Made by a program: the position numbers and the translations under genes. From Nereocystis luetkeana (Eukaryota > Sar > Phaeophyceae > Laminariales > Laminariaceae): DNA of 64,000 nt. This document shows positions 1-13,385 of the stretch, in pieces. The notes under the pieces are model-generated. The model searched no databases and was not told the origin of the DNA. It saw only the letters and a list, made by a program, of their open reading frames with translations. Positions within the stretch are counted from its first letter, which is position 1. Each line of letters starts with the position of its first letter. The stretch lies in contig JARUPZ010000005.1 in assembly GCA_031213475.1 (NCBI GenBank), positions 8,800,988 to 8,864,987 of the forward strand. The letters are read 5' to 3'.

Positions 1-1423
1 CCCACACAAGGCCACAGCCAACCTCCCTCCCTTGCTTGGAGGGACAACAAGACGACAATCACGCCCACCGGCTACTACAATACACGTTGTAAACCGCCCA
101 CTCCGTTGCGTGCAGATTTGCGTACCGTCCACCCACCCCCCTCAAACGCGCCTCCTCCACAAGCACACCCACCATCTGGCTAACAAAAAAAATACAATCA
201 AACAAAACAGCATGACTGAACTCGAGAAAAACGCAGGCCGGGCCCAAGGTCGCTGTGGCGTCCATAAACTGGTATAGCAAAAAGACTGCGACGCGTAAAT
301 ATATGGATGTCAGCCGATAGCGGCTTCACAAAAAGCCATCACCGAAGAAAAACGTGCAAAATGTGCAAATCTTCCCCGTGCATATAACTGGGGTTCTTCA
401 GTATTGGAACACTATGAAAGCAAGGGTGGGTGCGCGCGCTTGACACCCAACTGTAGACTAAGAGGAATGCCGCCACGAATTCGACAAAGTTTCTGCGCCA
501 CAGCTTATAATTATGACTGCTGTGAGAGCAAAATATCAAGTCGTCCGAAAAACCAACAACATATTATTTGCGCCACAGCTCAAGACTGCTGTGAGAGCAA
601 AACGGCGAGTCGTCTGCGCTGGACCCCACCAGTTAGGGAAAACGCACAGCCCTATCCCTTTCTGCGAAATTCTAACACTACCCAATATACCCTCTCTTGT
701 CCCTCAAAACTTCAGAAATCTTGCCAGTCAACATTATAACGGCGCGTCCCCACTCTCCCCACGTCCCCTCGCCGTCGAGACCTAGCATGCACCCGGGCAT
801 GGGTTTTGAGACACAAAACAGCAACGCAACTCTTCGGGAAAGGCGTTGATCGGGGGGGTCCACAAGTACCCTGGATCGTGGACCATCGTCACTGGTTTTC
901 ATGATGCACACTCATCCATACATCAGAAGCGACGCCCTGCCTTCCCCTCCCCGTCCCACACCTCTGCACATATTCAAACTCATTCCGAAAAAAGGTCTCT
1001 TACTCTCACCTCTCCAACTTAAAGTCAGGGTGGTACGCCGGCGGGACCACGGTGGGGCTCACGGCCGAATCAGAACAAAACGAGTTCAACAGAAACCAAC
1101 CAAACTGAGACGTTCATATTCAACAGAAGCACCCCGTATGCAAAGCATGCACCAAAATAAATAACGAAAAAAAAATCAAGCTGTGATTTGTCCGAAAATC
1201 TCGTACCGCTGTCTGCGGAGGGGATAAAGTGCCACGAGGCTTCTTTGGCCAGCTATCCCACAGCTTGCCCCTTCGCTTGGCGCAAACTGGAAAGCGAACT
1301 TCAGCCAGAGGGTGCCTTACCGCTCCCCACCCCACCCCCAAGCCTTCCGGTCCTGAGCCACGTGATCAGAAACGCCTACAACGAACCCCCCCACCCCGTC
1401 GGAAAGGTTTGGTGTTCCTGGTT
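1..1423. other. 3' flank of the ankyrin gene, no gene recognised
   Basis: No family is recognisable in either strand. The stretch contains a short imperfect tandem duplication (listed separately). The open frame on the plus strand near 1188-1604 is read as the reverse face of the last ankyrin-gene exon, because the minus frame there ends at a natural stop and joins in phase with upstream exons. Confidence 0.4.
494..620. repeat. Imperfect tandem duplication, unit about 75 bp
   Basis: Two copies share the string GCCACAGCT, then GACTGCTGTGAGAGCAAAA, then AGTCGT. They start near 498 and 573. The intervening sequence has diverged. Confidence 0.6.
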
Positions 1424-4400
1424 TTACTCCTTCTCCGTCGCGTTCGGCATCTTGAAAGACATGTTCGTGTTAAAAAAGCCCATTCTCGCCGGCTCAGTGG
1501 CGGGCTTCGGAGAAGTGATTGATTTTTCGGAACCGTTGACCGAGTTGGGGGTTCGCTGCTTCGATCGCGGAGACCTAGAAGAAGACCTTCGAGGCAAACA
1601 GTAGAGCACGGCGCGAGGTGTGGGACCCGAAAAAACAGAGTGTGCTGTGGTCGGACCCTTTCTTGATTTTTGAAGCTCGTCACCTAAACCGATTCAGACA
1701 ACGTCAACGTTGTCTGACAACGGCAATAGGAGCGACACGCCGAATTAAGAAGCGCAGAAGTAGTGGTGCTCAAGGTGAACAGGGTAGGCGTTAGAGTATT
1801 TCGAGCATCCTCCAGCGGACGGAGAAAAACATACCAGGTAAGACGAAAATACCGGCGGGTATAGAAGCACCGAACAAGGTAATCTCAATGGTTCATATGA
1901 GCGCCTGAATTAGAGTTCAGTTTGGTTTTATACATGCAGAGGGGGGCTCCACACAGAATGAAGCCCCCCATTATACTAGTAAAACAACAGTATCACCAAA
2001 TAGAGAAACTTGGGTTTGCACGCACCTGGGAGGGGAATTCGCTGGCGATGACTGGGGAGAAATTGAAAACATGGACACGAACTTGTCCATGAAGCTCCCG
2101 TCCTGAAGAGATGGGCCGAGTTGATAGGGTATATATACGCAAACACAAAGAGAAGAGAGTTAGGGACAACTACAGTACATGAGCTCTGTACAAAGTTTCA
2201 GTAAAAACAGTCACGTTTTGTTCAAGGGGAACAGATGTAAAATATGTACTGTCAGCAGCCGACGCCAAGTAAAACAACCGATGTTGTAAGCCCATCGCCC
2301 GCGAATAAACAACCAACAAGACCCATACAGCATATATTGATCGCCCTTGTCACGGCCAAGGGACGGCGAAAGGTGCACGTCGCAGGGCACGCGCCTCACG
2401 ATACGCGCCATTGCTACGGTACAACACCCCTCTCACTCTAACGACAGCATAACACAACACAACCCACAGCAGCTGCACGCGATGCGAGCAACTAAACGTG
2501 TCGGTGGGTGGCCCACGCGGAACTCACCTTGGGCTTGCTGTCCTTGGCTAGAAAAGGCGCCGCTTTCGCCTTGGGGCTTGTCGGTGCGTTGCCTCCCTTT
2601 TGCGCCGCAGCCACATACACCTGCCGATCGACCAACGAAACCGCCGGAGCACAGAAATAGCTTGTCAGGGCGCGAGATCGATTGCACGCGGGTCGCGACG
2701 CACATCGGCCGGGGTCGCCGTCGTGGATCGCCGCTGACACATACCCCCTGGCGTACGCGCTCTAAAACAGATGTGTCACTATTTCATGGATACGGCGGGT
2801 CGTTTTTTTCACAGTGAACTTTAGAGATGTGCAATGAGGTGACACGAGTCTGTCGCACGGACAGGCTTTTGTTTCCTTCCGGTGGTTCAGAACAGCGCGC
2901 AGTTTCTGGAAGCACGCGTAAGGACCGGATCGTTGGAACGCGCCACAATCACACCGACGACGATATCGATGACGGCAACTGTCTTTTTCGAAGAGGCCGT
3001 CTTGCACGTGGAGCATCCTGCATTTTTTCTCCGACCTAACGTTTTTCTCCCACCCAACCGACCCCCGCGAATAACTAATAGCCTTCCACACGTTTTACTC
3101 GCCTGCTTCCTGTGCATCACAGTCCCTTTGCCCAAGATACTCTCTGGCGTGACCCGCGGAGCCGTGGCCGCAACGTGCGGGGCTTGTGGCGGGGTGGTGC
3201 GCTTCGGCGGAACCTTCGCGGCTGGTCTGCCGCCGCCGCCACCCCCGCCACCTCCGTTGGCGGCCCCACCCCAGGTGCTGGAAAGAGCGGGTGCTTTTGC
3301 GGCGGATCCGGAGGTATTGAGCCCGGAGTTCCCTCGTCGGATCTGCCGGGCCGGCGCCGCTGTCGTTGTGTCGCGCTCCCTCGCTTTATTCTCGAATGCG
3401 GCGGCAAGGGCGGAGGCCTTCGGGCCGTGCGAAGCGCCAATCACAGCCGCCGCCGAGCCGGTCGCCGACCCAGTGCCAGCGGCGGCAATTCCAGTAGAAG
3501 TGGCGCCAGGTCGCTGGTAGCGCGAAACCGGAGCGGATGACGGATCAACGGCGGGAGTCGAAGCAGGGGCGGCGGCTGCGCGGGAGCCCGACGGCGACCT
3601 CAGGCGGTACGCAGGCTCCTTCGCCCCCGCCCCCCCAACCGGCGCCGGCGCGGTGGTAGCGGAGGTTACCGCCGCGGCCGCAGCCGCAGTCACCGCAGCC
3701 GGGGACCCCGGCTGCGCCGAGCTAGCCGTTACCGGCAACCCACCCCCGGCGCGGGGGTGTACCCCTCCCGCCCTCGGTTTCGTGGACCAGGGAGACTGCG
3801 AAGCTTCCGCCGAACGCGGAGAATTGGCCGACAACGTGACCCTCTCGGCTGCTCTCTGGGGGGATGACGGCGACGACTGGGCGGGGGGCGGTGCGGCTCC
3901 TACCGTCACCGAGGAGACCGGGGCTGAGGGGTCTAACGCCATCGCGGCCATGGCAGCCGACGGAGAGCTCGGCATCGGTGCGGCAGCCGACGACGGGTTC
4001 GCGATCGAGACGCCCCCCGTTTTCTCCGCCAAAGCGGCCGCGCGGGCAGCCACGCGCGAAGGAGACGACGGCCCTGGGGAGGAGGCCCCTCTGGGAGACT
4101 GCGGAGAGGCAGCCCACGTGGGATCGGCGGCCTTGGGGGAGGGTGTCCTGGCTGGGGACGCGGTTTTGGCTGGAGAGAAGGCGTTTTTGACTTGGGATGG
4201 CACGCCGAATGGAGAACCCGTTTTCACCGAGGAGGCGGCGGGAGAGCCGGCCTTGGGAGAAGACGTGGATTTGGTGACGGCAGCAGCCCGTGCCGAGGCT
4301 AGGGTTGTGGTTGGACGGCCTGAACGGGTAGCAGCCGGGGTCGGCGACGACGCGACCGCGGGGGCAGCGGTGGCGGTCGGGGTAGGTTTGGTAGGGGTGG

Positions 4401-7400
4401 CTACACGCGATTTCCCCGTCCTAGCGTCAGTCAGAGCCCCGCTGATTTTGGCGGCTATCGAGGTCGGTTTCAAGGAAGACGCCTCTTCGGCAAGATCTGC
4501 CTCTCCTGGCTTGCGTCCTCCGAGATCGGTCGCCTCCGCATCCGCTTTGGCCGATGTCAGCAACCACGCGATCAGGTCCATGGCTCCCGCCTGTGAAAAT
4601 CGTTGAAACGGAAGTCAGGGTAAGGCAAGGCAACGCAAGGTCAAACAAGGCAAGACACGGTAAAGCGCGACACATGAGCGGAGTTTTGTCAACGACAGGC
4701 GAAAATTGGCGAGCTGAAGCTCCGACCCTAATCTGGAAGAGAAATGTAAGGCTTGTTTCTGATTCCGCCTTCGGGCGAGCGGTAACACCAAACAAATTGA
4801 AGCAGAAACAAAAGTGCCGCGCGAAAGGTCAAGACCAAATTGACTCAAGTGGGATTTGCAGAACAGGATCCACAGCTTTGAATAGGACGCTTTGTTACAG
4901 TTTGAAAGCACATGACAAGAGAGACACGTCCGACATCCCAACCCGTGCTCCACCGGCCTTCACGACTGCGTGTTCTGCATTCTGCCATGCCGAACGAAGT
5001 ATTGGAGTCAATGATAACAGAAACACCTGGATCCAAGAAAGGGCGACATGGCAAGACTGCGGCTGTGCCCCCATGCCAACTTGAGGAAAACCGCACTTCG
5101 CGTCTAGCGACCAAAGCAAAGACAGTCACGCAGTCGGCCCCGCAGTGTAATCGTCTCAAGTGCGAAATGCCCAAACACAACGCTCGTGGTGAAAAGACGA
5201 CTGCGAACACGAAGCCATTGCCTTTCCCCCCCCCCCTCTCCCCTCTGAGAAATAAAGAAAAGACCGGCTCCCCTCATTCCCTGTAACAATCGCCGGCCCA
5301 CCAATGTCGTTAATCGCTAACTCATTGTCGTCGAGCGTTTGTTGGGGAACTCACCCTTCTTGCGACTCGCCGGACACCTCACGGCGCTTTGCGCTTTGTG
5401 CAAAGAATGTCTGTTTGGCCCGTGAAAACCCACGTGCTCCGTCCCGGCATCGTAGAGATGCGAGGGTCTATGGCCATACGACTACGGCCATGCATGATAA
5501 TGAGCACACACCCCCCCTCCTCCTCCTGTCAACCCCCCCCCCCAGCGTACACGCCCCTCTACTCACCTTCTCCCTGGTCTGGCCCGCGATGCAAGCGCGG
5601 TGAAGTGGCGAGTGCCCCGAGGGTCCATCCTTGGCGTTAACGTCGACGCCTGCTTGGCTCACTAGGAACTGCGCCACAGGCTTGTGGCAATGCTCGCACG
5701 CGAAGAAGAAAGCCGTGCGTTCATCCTGTAGTGACAATCGGAGGGACACAGGTCGAAAAAGTCAAAACAAACCCCTGCGTCGATCCTTCCAAGTTCATGC
5801 TGAAGGTCGTTATTGTTGCTTGCGCGGAATGAGACTTCAATACTAGCGTGCGGACTGCCCCACCGGAGAGTCGATTTTTCCGTGTTGGTGTCTGCACAAC
5901 GATCATCTCGCCCGAGACCCTTCAAGAGAGAGCCTAGACAGTTACGCCTTGGTAGTGGCAACGGCAATCTTGCCATGGCCCAGTCAGAGGGACCCTGACA
6001 GTCCCGTGGCCGAAGCGAAGGCACGAACGCAAGATCTTGGACTAAGTGTGACTGACTCCTGTCGACCTGTTTTGCGTTCGTCCTCCCGATATCATGCTTT
6101 CCTTTGCGCCGTCACAACACACAACAAACAAAAATATAAATATAGCCAGCACATAGTATCTATACAGTAGTTCACACCACGATCATCAATGCCAGTACGA
6201 GGGTCACCTCGGCTCGACGTGGCGTGCCACCACACCTAAAGTCGACATGTCGAGCCATCGCGTCAATTATCAATACCAAGAGCTGGAACGCCGTAGACCT
6301 CGAGGACACAGAAGGCACAACATGCCCACCGACTACGAACTGTCCTCTCCAGACCCAGACTAAAATAGGTGACGCCGAGCGTACTTCACAAGGCGATTTC
6401 AGCGGCCTAGCCGCTCTTTCGAGCACTGCCACGGAAACGATGAGCGTCGTGCTCAAAAACAAACATTGCCACGTCTCTCAGAGGGGATCCGGCCAAAAAC
6501 GCAACGGATGTTGTGCCACTGAGGCTAGGTTCCGTACGGGGGACTGGACGGTTTCCTTTCCGACACCTTGCTACCGATCCAAACTGATCCATTATTTGCC
6601 TATTTTGGCCGTCGTATGTGACTAGAAACGCCCCGATGCCTCTGTACTCCGTGCTGCGGGACACTAATGGTTGCTATAAACGTACACCAAGGTTCCTCTC
6701 ATGCAGCCAAAAATGAAACAAGCTCAAAAGCTGTCTGCTACGTTGCGGCTGCTTCGCTTGGCCGAGACCAAACCATTGCGTGGAAATCCTGCCTTGTCTC
6801 CTGCACGATATACTTGTTCTAGTTCACGAAGAAATGTCCTCCCTAACGCTCTCTCCACCTTGCAGCACAGAGTCGCGTCACAAACCTACACTGTCTCGAC
6901 CCCAATATAGCAAGAGTTTGTGGTCTTTTAATAACAGAGAGGAGCCGGGGGGGGAGGGCGGTGAACGCGAGGTTCAGTCCGGCCAAGGTTAGTCGCAACA
7001 CCGATATGACCACAAATCCGTTTGAATCCGCAGTTGGCACACGGAGACCTTCAGGTTCAGCAGTAGAGCAACCTTCAGCAATAGGGCAAACCAAGTACCA
7101 GTAATCGCTTTTTGACGATGGAAAAAAGACGTACCAGGTACTGAACAAGCACACCTCCTTGCTATATTTTGTCGGGCGCGCCTGCAGCACGCCTAGCGCT
7201 CAACTCACCATCGGCGCACACACTGGAACTGCGACAAATCCAATGCACCAGGGGGGCTCCGGGCGGGTGACAGGTGTAAGAACACCAGTCCTCCAACGTG
7301 CGGAAGCGTACATAGACTGTACCCTGGCCGATATCTCGCTGGCCAGGGGATCATCACTTTCCTGAATGAGCTGAACCTCATGACACCCGGACAACAATGG

Positions 7401-10400
7401 GCGCCCGTTGCCGGTCGGTACTGTAGCACACATACCATCGGTACTGAAACGACGAACCCACTGGTACGCCGGAGCTCGAAAGCGCAACATACCTCGCCCA
7501 AACAATAGCCCTAGGCCACCAACCTCTGTAAATATCGACTGACACATCTCTGGCCTATCGACATTACTTACGACCAACATCACACGCCACGCCGGCCGAA
7601 CAATGAGGAGCCCCCAACGACCCTCGAAAACGACGTTTATTAGGCCGCGCCCCCCCTTGTCTTCAACAACTCCAATCGGCCGCCAGGCCACTATACCCAC
7701 CGCTGTACCGAAGTAGACTATCGGTGTACGTGGCATGCTCCTAGAACGTACCAGGTATACAGCAGTACTCACGAAGGCGCCGACAAGTCCACAACTGCTC
7801 CTGACATAACCCTGTCGACTCAAAATCCAGTCTACCGCCGTGCGACCTCCATTTTTCGTGGGCAGAGCGAACGAACGCCCTTGAACAGATCTCTATGTAA
7901 CTTTCTTTCGAAGATAGGCCCTGTCTGCGGTAGTCGGTGGCTCTATTCCGAGCATCGGTGAGAAGCAGGGGGCGTACATGGAGCATCGCTATAAAACCTC
8001 ACGATAGACACGAGACCAAACCCCGAGCACGTCATGATGCAGAGTCCGATGAGCAACGAAGAGGGATTGTTTTTCCGGAGATTGAACCCGGCTAAAATAC
8101 TCCAAGATAGGCTCTCTTGACCAGAATCAGCGACCGCTCCATCGCACCAGGTCCGGACTGGGGCTGCCCAATTCCCACGATTTCAACGCCAAAAAGCCGC
8201 GACGAACAAGAAGGGGTTGCCGCCGGCTAAAACGCACATCGCCGCCGCCCATCGCCCGAAAAGCCGCGACCCGCGACCATTACAGGGCTTGAGATGCTGC
8301 TCTCCCAGGATAGGCAGGCCAGCCAACGCATCCCACCGCACCTTCTGCCGGCCGCGGCACACACACCGTACATAGGCTACGCTATATCTCATGCCGTAAG
8401 TAAGAGAGGGGGGGCGCCAGAAAACCTACTTCGCATTGAGAAACGTTCCCGATACAGATGCGTACGAAACAACCAGGTGCGAACACAATATTTACTACTT
8501 GCAGTCCAGACTCTATACGTGTATACCTGGTACATAAATAGCAGGTACCTGGTATTAATCAGGATTCAATTTGGAATATTCGGTACTACTTGTACTGCTG
8601 TCTGGTGTACATGTCATGGTAGGGGTATGCAGCATGCTTGTGGCGCTATCATCTGGAAATACTTGAGAAGTTCGGATGTACTTTACTGGTGCGCTCGTTC
8701 GCCGAACTTGCCGTCGTGGCGTTTTTTACAATAGGAAGTACCGGTAGAAAATAGTCCCAATCTCTCCCAGCAGCGGCAGCCTTATCTTAATACGGTAGCA
8801 GCTGGTGGCAGGGCAAGCGAGCAGTGAAGAGACTTTATAATCAAACAAAAACAAACACAAGCAAGTGCAGCTGTAGATCACACCTCTCTGCGGTGTAAGA
8901 CCAGAGACTCGTACGGGTATTATTACTATTAATAGGTTATGATTCGAACACGTCGACAAATTTCCAAGAGCCGTTCATGGCTGGGCGGTGGGTCAGAAGA
9001 AGTCTGGCCTATTCTGCTTTTCATTTTTCTTCCACGTACCGGTACATGCTCGTATACCCTCGAGACTCCAAGTCTCGTATGTATCGTATGATAGAATCTC
9101 TAAAATACTACCAGGTACGTATACTGACGTTGAAGTTATATTCGAAATATAGCGCCTACCGGGTACCGCTTCATACCTGGAGGGTCCTTTGTGCTTTGGT
9201 TTGCCTGTTATTTTCCCTTGGTTCATTGTCTTACTCTGTTTACAAGTAGTGGCGTTTTTCTTCTTTTTTTTCCAGCTCGTTCCAATCAAGTGTCTGCCAC
9301 ATCCCCTGCGGAGGGGGCAAGACAGCAGTTTATTTCTTCTAATTCCTCTTTTTGTTATTTCTCTTTCGATTTGTCTCCTTGTTTATGTTTTTCTGTATTT
9401 CCTTTCGTTTCTCCATTTCATAAAATGTGTATATCGTGCCTGTCGTATCCAGTATGATGACATGATGGCATGGAATTGCTTTGCCACTCTGTGCTTACCG
9501 ATTACGTGGCAACATAGTGCTCGTATCTCTGTGACGTAGCTTTGTGGCCACAGAACTTGTACGAGTATCTCTTCTATTATTGGGATTGAAGAATAGCGCA
9601 CGGACACTGGTTGTGCTGGATGTCGACGGGTAGAAAGGACGGAGAACACACACAACTGGTGATAAAAAAGACCATGGGCGTCCTGGCAATCGTACGTACC
9701 TGGTACATACTATCTGGTGCTTGGTATCGGGATAGATGCGTACGTACGTGGTAGCTATTGAAATAATACCAGGTAGATGCAAATTACTGCTGTACCTGGT
9801 AGATATTAATACAGCAGTCAGTAGTTGCCCCAGGCTATGATATACTTGTACAAAGCTCTTATGCAACGATAGAATACATGGAGAACACCGTATTGCACAA
9901 CACACTTTACTCTCTCGTACAGCTTTCGTACGCCTGATTTGTGAGGCACGTATCAAAAGAAGGATGCCTGTATGCTGGTACAACACATGATTACAGCGGT
10001 ACTCGTACAACTGCTGTACAAGTACTTCTCATTGGGGTATATACGTAGATGGCCGTTTAATGGTTGTCCGCGGGTGTGCATTCGTGTGTTCACGTTTCAC
10101 GTGTTCGGAGAACGAAATAACTCCGCAAAACTAAAAAAAGGCACCATCCCATCGAGATCTCATACCTACCAACAGTACGGACTCACTGCCAGACGCTGTT
10201 TTGTGCATACACGACGGACACAACACATGTACGACGGACACAACACAGCAATCATTCAAGTCAACAGGATTTTTTCTAAGCATGCCGAACTAAAAACCTG
10301 TACAGCGGTAGTACCAGGTGTTTGGTGATAGTTACATATGCTGACCGGCTGCGGCCTCGATGCTATGATATTAGCGTACGAGCTGTCGATACGTTCCTCC

Positions 10401-12624
10401 TCGTAAAGTGTGGAGAGAAATGAAATGTATATACCAGGTGCTCAGTAGTTAGGACAGCAGAAAACAAGGAATACGGGTACATCGATCGGAACGTGCGCAT
10501 CGAACCCCTCAAAAAGGTGAAAAAAAAGGGCAAGAGACGCACGCGGTGGAGCGCCGAGATGTCGATGACGCATGCTCTAAAAGTTGTACGTAAGAATCAA
10601 GTTTGCGAACTTCGAACGAAAGACACCCATTTGGCATCAGACTTCGTTAGTACGAAACCTCCTGTACAACCGTACCATGTACAGCCTTGATTGCACATTG
10701 ACCCTTGAGGGTCGATGACACGACATTGACACCTCTGTAAAATGCGAACATATCTCAGATACCAGATACCCAGATACCAGGTATGTCAGTTCGCGACATG
10801 CGGCGTGTACAGAGAAATGTACCCGTTGACAAATCAATCGTCAACCATCTATCTCAGTGCTCTACACTCCGAAAACCTACCCCTGCCCCCTGCCCCCTGC
10901 CCCCACGGACGTACTATCGCAGTACGTAGGTACACACGCACAAACACAACGCAGTGCAAGTAATCTGCATCAGAGTACACAAGGTGGCCGCAATTCTGCA
11001 CCTATACTGGTTCACACAATCTGCACGATACCACACACAGCTTGCAAAGGTGAGTTTCGACGAAATGCTCGATCTCTAAAAAAATAAAAATAAAAAGGCG
11101 ACCGAAACTAGGCACCAATCGTACTCGTACTGGCTCGTCTACATTGCTGCTTGGGTACGTAGGCGGAGGGGGTGCTGTGCACCGAGCACGAGAAGTACTC
11201 CGACTTCCGAGCACGACAACAGCCACAACTGCCACACATCCTGCGATCCGGAGGGTATCACATCTGATTCACATAATTGATCGCAAACAATCTAACCCAC
11301 CGCAGGAAACGACAACAAAAGCGTGTTCTAAGAGAGGGGAAGATCGACTCCATCTCGCGATAGACAGGAACAGCGCAAGAATCAGGCTGCGGAAGACACA
11401 TGTTTGGCCTCTTGTCAGGACCAGAAAACATACACTGCAACCTTGTTGCAACACACAAAAAAAAATGTACCAGGCACGCAAGAGGTACGTGATAAAAAAA
11501 AGCAAACAGAAAACAGCACCGATGTTGTACGTCCAGAAACCACATCGGCTTCCATCAGGCTCGCTCGATTATTCGCTCGATCATGACGACGCCATGGACT
11601 AGCGTTATCAGCTGTAAACTACCGGTACCGACCTTGTTCCGGTGTGCCACTTTGGCTCCGCCTTCCTTCACCAGCCACTCCACCACTTCCAGGCTGCCCC
11701 CCGTGCAAGCCCATTGCAGGGCAGTGGAGCCCTGCGGGAGAGGCAAGGAGGAGCGAAGTGCAGCAGACAGGCGGTGTATTTTATCTACATTTTATGGTCG
11801 GTATACTCTGGTGCTGTGGAAAAAAGGCGAAAAGCGAAATCAAGAGCAATTTATGTTCGTCCGTATGCTGCCCGAGGTTCCGGGCCATCCGATGATCTTT
11901 CCGCTCGGCCTCGAGCGCAGCCTGCTGCCTCAGTGGTGATTTTTGCTCGACAGCCCGGGCAGGGTCGTGTCTCGGCGTATCCCAGGGCAGGTGGTGACGC
12001 AACGCGTGCGAAAAAATGAACGAAGAGGAAAAAACAAAACCACAGCGCAAAAAAGAGGGCCGCACGCAGATTCGGTAGGGCGTGCTACGCGCCATAATCT
12101 GATACATGGTACAGCGAAAACAGAGCGCAGTGGCACGGAAGCAAACCGATCGTTTATTTTCCGCCCAGGGGCCAGCGGGGAAGAGACGAGGGCTTGCTGC
12201 CTCTTCCCTGCCCTCTTGGGGTAGTCCACGCGGAGACTCTACGCGGAACGGGGGAACAGGCTTCCTACCTCCGAACGGAGGGGTCGACGCAACGGCCAGC
12301 CATCCCAAACTTCTCGGGGGGAAAAAGCGCGGGAATGATTGCGAAGAAAGGAACAGAGCTGGAACTCGAGCCACGAGGCACTAGGCACCGCCTGCCTCAT
12401 TCAGGGCGGAACAGATTTATGGATCCCACATGGAAGTTAGTAGGGTACTAGCTGTACCGGCGACAAAAATAGTATACGAGGGTACATCGCACCTTGACTG
12501 GGTCCGAGACGTCCGCCGAGAGGGCGTTGATCTTTAACAGAGACTTGACCTCGGCAATTTTTCCGTCGTAGGCAGCCAAAAAGAGTCCGGCAAGGACAGC
12601 CTCATCCGAGCAGGTGGAGGCCAT
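1424..12624 (-). CDS. Ankyrin-repeat protein with a long Ser/Pro/Ala-rich region (six predicted exons)
   Basis: Predicted exons in transcript order are 12624-12493, 11731-11633, 5725-5567, 4590-about 3121, 2620-2528 and 1555-1424. All junctions are phase 0 and all listed introns are GT-AG. Exon 1 starts at an ATG and encodes LFLAAYDGKIAEVKSLL. Exon 2 has STALQWACTGGSLEVVEWL. Exon 3 has HSPLHRACIAG, and exon 4 opens with MDLIAWLLTSAKADAEATD. These give about three to four ankyrin units over the first 150 residues, a fold used for protein binding. Exon 4 then encodes about 450 residues of low-complexity Ser/Pro/Ala/Thr sequence with repeated SP motifs and a Gly run, probably disordered. Its donor is uncertain: GT at 3120 or a GC donor (CAG|GCGAGT) at 3102, both phase 0. 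The last two exons are less sure than the first four. The product is about 694 residues, ending PNATEKE. Partner and role are unknown. RPL3 is divergent 761 bp away. Confidence 0.68.
5379..5545 (-). repeat. G-tract repeat element (core family), sense copy beside a splice donor
   Basis: On the minus strand the order is exon end 5567, donor GTGAGT, a run of ten Gs, then the core CATGCATGGCCGTAGTCG followed by the block containing GACCCTCGCATC and GGACGGAGCACGT. The same core recurs near 42.4, 49.4, 49.6, 50.2, 50.3, 58.3 and 59.0 kb. Here it lies in intron 3 of the ankyrin gene, in the gene's sense orientation. Confidence 0.75.
5726..11632 (-). other. Intron 2 of the ankyrin gene (5.9 kb), no internal gene recognised
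   Basis: This interval separates two in-phase ankyrin exons. It holds several copies of the short near-palindrome TACCAGGTA or TACCTGGTA and low-complexity patches, such as a CCCCTG repeat near 10880. The longest open frame, about 207 codons at 7200-7823 on the minus strand, resembles no family I know. I see no exon with good splice signals here, but a small missed exon is possible. Confidence 0.45.
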
Positions 12625-13385
12625 CGCTATTTGAAGGCACCTAAAAAGCGCGCCCGTTCGTAGGCACCCAAGGCCCGCTAACCAACGACAATTATTTTTT
12701 CCCTTGGGTTCAGCGTTCTCCGCGCTCTACTGATCCTCCTTCCTTGAAAGCGGCGTGTCCAAGGGGACGCTTCCTATCCTTGGTGGCTGTAACAGCGAGG
12801 GCAGTACCAGCGGGCGCTCCGGCGCGTGCTTGCGTGACGTGGATTCGGCGAGTCTACTGTAGTAAAAATGTGAAGGAAAAAGCTGAGCACTATACGAAAC
12901 CCGAGGCGTTTTCATATCGGGAAGTTTCATTAAATTTCCCCGCCTAGGTTTCGTTCCATCGATCACACTTGCACGAGCACGCACGCTCCACCCCCATCAC
13001 CCCTAGGTGAGTGCCTGCTGTAGGGTTGTGTATTAGCTGGGAAGGATACTGAGAGGAAGCTTGTGCACTGCGAATTCAAACGCTGCAGCTGTGATGAATT
13101 GTATGCAGAGTCTGTGGATTTCGTCCCTCCTTCGTCGAGGCCTACACACCCTGGCAAGCTCTGGATGTGAAGGTAACAAGCCTTCCTCAGACGCTAAGGC
13201 TATCATTCGCATGCCGTCGTGAGTACTTCATGGTCGAATCTCGAGTGGTGCCGTGGAAGGCTTTAGTCGGCCGCTGCCGACCTTGCGTTTGTCGCCGCTT
13301 CCCCCCTCTTTTTCGCACATTTTCTCACTATTGCTCGTTGCTCTCTCCGCCACCACCCACTCGATTTCTGCCCAGACTTTGTACC
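12625..13385. promoter_or_regulatory. Head-to-head intergenic region between the ankyrin gene and RPL3
   Basis: Only 761 bp separate the two start codons, which point away from each other. The RPL3 side is pyrimidine-rich just before the ATG (about 13300-13380), as is common at ribosomal protein gene starts. I see no clear TATA box on either side. Calling this a shared promoter is inference from geometry, and untranslated first exons could lie inside it. Confidence 0.45.

Noticed and set aside
1188-1604. Plus-strand open frame of 138 codons
   Set aside because: Overlaps the predicted last exon of the minus-strand ankyrin gene, which has a phase-compatible acceptor and a natural stop; the plus frame shows no family.
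3653-4606. Plus-strand Ala/Gly-rich open frame of 317 codons
   Set aside because: Reverse face of ankyrin-gene exon 4, whose acceptor, phase and ankyrin start support the minus strand.
7200-7823. Minus-strand open frame of 207 codons in ankyrin intron 2
   Set aside because: No recognisable domain, no splice context, and a length that can arise by chance in this much moderately GC-rich DNA.
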